Part shown: positions 4,744 through 6,544 of the stretch, piece by piece
Numbering within the stretch: the first letter of the stretch is position 1
Layout of the letters: every line of letters begins with the position of its first letter
Assembly: GCA_017828835.1 (NCBI GenBank)
Contig: JAGAEK010000202.1
Coordinates: 1 to 6,544, forward strand
Direction of reading: 5' to 3'
Source: Oscillospiraceae bacterium
GTDB taxonomy: Bacteria; Bacillota; Clostridia; Oscillospirales; Ruminococcaceae
Length of the DNA stretch: 6,544 bases
Position numbers and translations under genes: made by a program
Notes under the pieces: model-generated
Databases searched by the model: none
The model's input: the letters and a program-made list of their open reading frames with translations, nothing else
Told to the model about the DNA's origin: nothing

Positions 4744-6504
4744 ATGGAACCGATACTTTCCTGTGAAAACGGCAAGTTTCTGCTGAACGGAAAGCCATTT
4801 ACCGTGATCTCCGGCGCCATGCACTATTTCCGCATACCTCGCGAATACTGGCGCGACCGTCTCACAAAGCTTAAAGAGTGCGGCTTCAACACGGTCGAAA
4901 CCTACGTCTGCTGGAATCTGCACGAAGAACACGAGGGTAAATTCGATTTTTCCGGTATGCTCGATATCTCGGAATATCTCAGTATCGCAGAGTCCCTCGG
5001 ACTCTATGTTATCCTTCGTCCCGGTCCTTATATCTGTGCGGAATGGGAAGCAGGCGGTCTTCCCGCCTGGCTGCTGCGCGGCGGTAAAATCGCGATCCGA
5101 TGCGGCGATCCTCTGTTTTTGGAAAAAGTCAGGCGTTATTTTTATGCGCTTTTTGACGAATTAAGGCCGCACTTTTCTGCAAACGGCGGAAATATTATCA
5201 TGATGCAGATCGAGAACGAATACGGCTCATACGGCGACGACAAGGATTATCTTCGTGCGCTCGCCGATATATACCGCGAATGCGGCGCCGACGCCATACT
5301 GTTCACCTCAGACGGTACCGAACCTTGGATGCTGCGCGGCGGCTCGCTCGACGAATTTCTTTGCACTGCAAACTTCGGCTCAGATCCCGAAAGTAATTTT
5401 GCGGCGATCCGCTCTTTCCGTCCCGGTCAACCGCTTATGTGCACCGAGTTCTGGTCCGGATGGTTCGATCACTGGTATGAAAAGCACCATACGAGAGACG
5501 CTTCCGATACGGCGAACGTACTTGACCGTATTCTGTCCGTGGGCGCCTCGGTAAACGTTTATATGTTCCACGGCGGAACGAATTTCGGCTTTATGAACGG
5601 CGCAAACTTCTTTGATACATACAGCTCCACCGTAACAAGCTACGACTACTGCGCCCCTCTCAGCGAATGCGGCGACCTAACTCCCGCTTATTACGCGATC
5701 CGCAACGTGATAGAAAAGCACAGCAAAACTCCTCTGCCTCCTCTGACGGTCAAAAATTCCGAAAAAGCCGCCTACGGCAACGTCGTTTTGCGTGAAAAAG
5801 CTTTTATTCTCGACGTCTGTTCCGAGCTTTCAAAGCCTATGCGCTTTTCTTCTCCGCAATTTCAGGAGGATATCGGTCAAAACTTCGGTTTTACCTTATA
5901 TTCGACTGTCGTGAGCGGTCCGATCGACGGTCTTCCTCTCGGTTTTGACCTGCTTTGCGATCGTGCGGTCGTTTATATCGACGGAAAAAAAGTCGGTATC
6001 TTGGAGCGCGACAGACCGTGCGAAGAGATCTTGCTCAATATAAAGCGCGGCGAAACCGTAAAACTCGATATCCTTGTCGAAAATATGGGCCGCGTCAACT
6101 ACGGTCCTCAAACGGCAGACCGAAAAGGTATGACCGGGATCCGTTTCGGTCAGCAATTTCATTTCGGGTGGGATCACTACCCATTGGAGATGAAAGATCT
6201 TTCCGCTTTATCTTTTCATCCATCCGAAGGCGGCGTGAACGGCTCTTTGTTTTTGCGCGGTTTCCTGAATATAGACGGCGAGCCGAAGGATACTTTTATC
6301 CGGCTCGACGGATTCCATCACGGCTTCGTCACTGTCAACGGGTTCAATCTCGGCCGCTACTATAACGACGCGGGCCCGCAAAAAACTCTCTACTGCCCCG
6401 CTCTCGTTCTTCACAGCGGTCTTAACACCGTCGTCGTTTTCGAAACCGACGGCTCCGATTCAGACTCCGTTACCTTCACCGATAAACCGGATTTGGGTAA
6501 CTGA
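4744..6504 (+). CDS. Beta-galactosidase, glycoside hydrolase family 35
   Basis: This is a complete 586-residue GH35 enzyme, the usual length for single-catalytic-unit bacterial members. The N-terminal barrel shows ISGAMHYFRIPREYWRDRL (22-40), NTVETYVCWNLHE (49-61) and LRPGPYICAEWEAGGLPAWL (91-110). The likely acid/base is Glu159 in QIENEYGSYG, and the likely nucleophile is Glu235 in CTEFWSGWFDHW. FHGGTNFGFMNGA (275-287) completes the catalytic region. C-terminal beta-domains end with the family-typical GFNLGRYY and GPQKTLYCP. The family removes terminal beta-galactose from oligosaccharides; linkage preference cannot be read here. There is no signal peptide or anchor, so it should act in the cytoplasm on imported galactosides. 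GGAG (4728-4731) lies 12 bases before the ATG, a rather long spacing. Tandem stops TGA-TAA end it, and another start follows 33 bases later, suggesting an operon. Confidence 0.96.
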   Translation: MEPILSCENGKFLLNGKPFTVISGAMHYFRIPREYWRDRLTKLKECGFNTVETYVCWNLHEEHEGKFDFSGMLDISEYLSIAESLGLYVILRPGPYICAEWEAGGLPAWLLRGGKIAIRCGDPLFLEKVRRYFYALFDELRPHFSANGGNIIMMQIENEYGSYGDDKDYLRALADIYRECGADAILFTSDGTEPWMLRGGSLDEFLCTANFGSDPESNFAAIRSFRPGQPLMCTEFWSGWFDHWYEKHHTRDASDTANVLDRILSVGASVNVYMFHGGTNFGFMNGANFFDTYSSTVTSYDYCAPLSECGDLTPAYYAIRNVIEKHSKTPLPPLTVKNSEKAAYGNVVLREKAFILDVCSELSKPMRFSSPQFQEDIGQNFGFTLYSTVVSGPIDGLPLGFDLLCDRAVVYIDGKKVGILERDRPCEEILLNIKRGETVKLDILVENMGRVNYGPQTADRKGMTGIRFGQQFHFGWDHYPLEMKDLSALSFHPSEGGVNGSLFLRGFLNIDGEPKDTFIRLDGFHHGFVTVNGFNLGRYYNDAGPQKTLYCPALVLHSGLNTVVVFETDGSDSDSVTFTDKPDLGN

Positions 6505-6537
6505 TAAACGCTTATAATAATTCGTAAGGAGAAAATC

Positions 6538-6544
6538 ATGGAAA
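6538..6544 (+). CDS. Start of a downstream gene, cut by the window edge
   Basis: ATG at 6538 is preceded by AAGGAG (6526-6531) with 6 bases between them, an ideal ribosome binding site. Only Met-Glu and one base of the next codon are visible, so no product can be named. The 33-base gap after the GH35 gene contains no terminator, so the two genes are probably co-transcribed. Confidence 0.6.

Overview
The window looks like chromosomal DNA of a Gram-positive clostridial Firmicute, probably an Oscillospirales/Eubacteriales gut-type lineage. The reasons are the strong AAGGAG/AGGAGG ribosome binding sites, consensus sigma-A promoters in AT-rich gaps, classical U-tract terminators, a Prok-RING/DUF2628 protein, and secreted proteins with Ser/Glu/Pro-rich stalks and C-terminal Lys-tailed membrane anchors. 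This placement is an inference from style; no marker gene is present.

Layout. Positions 1-593 (minus strand) hold the first 197 codons of a zinc-finger membrane protein that runs off the left edge. Positions 594-736 are a compact divergent promoter region whose two -35 boxes are one base apart. Positions 737-1513 (plus) encode a HAD-superfamily hydrolase. Positions 1514-1795 hold no gene, but contain a possible terminator and a perfect-consensus promoter (TTGACA, 17 bp, TATAAT). Three paralogous surface proteins follow in tandem on the plus strand (1796-2659, 2741-3652, 3789-4622). Each has a signal peptide, one homologous extracellular domain of about 190 residues, a low-complexity acidic stalk and a C-terminal transmembrane anchor. 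Strong intrinsic terminators separate them. Positions 4744-6504 encode a complete cytoplasmic GH35 beta-galactosidase, followed 33 bases later by the ribosome binding site and first codons of another gene cut by the right edge.

Expression. The first paralog has the strongest signals. The second has no visible promoter of its own and sits directly behind the first one's terminator, so it may depend on read-through. The third has its own extended -10 promoter just after the second terminator. The GH35 gene appears to start an operon that continues past the window.

Working together. The membrane-anchored, stalked surface proteins next to an intracellular beta-galactosidase are compatible with binding and use of galactosides, but nothing in the sequence proves that link. 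The most novel item is the tandem family of surface proteins, whose extracellular domain I cannot assign to a named family. The rest of the window is ordinary accessory or housekeeping content.
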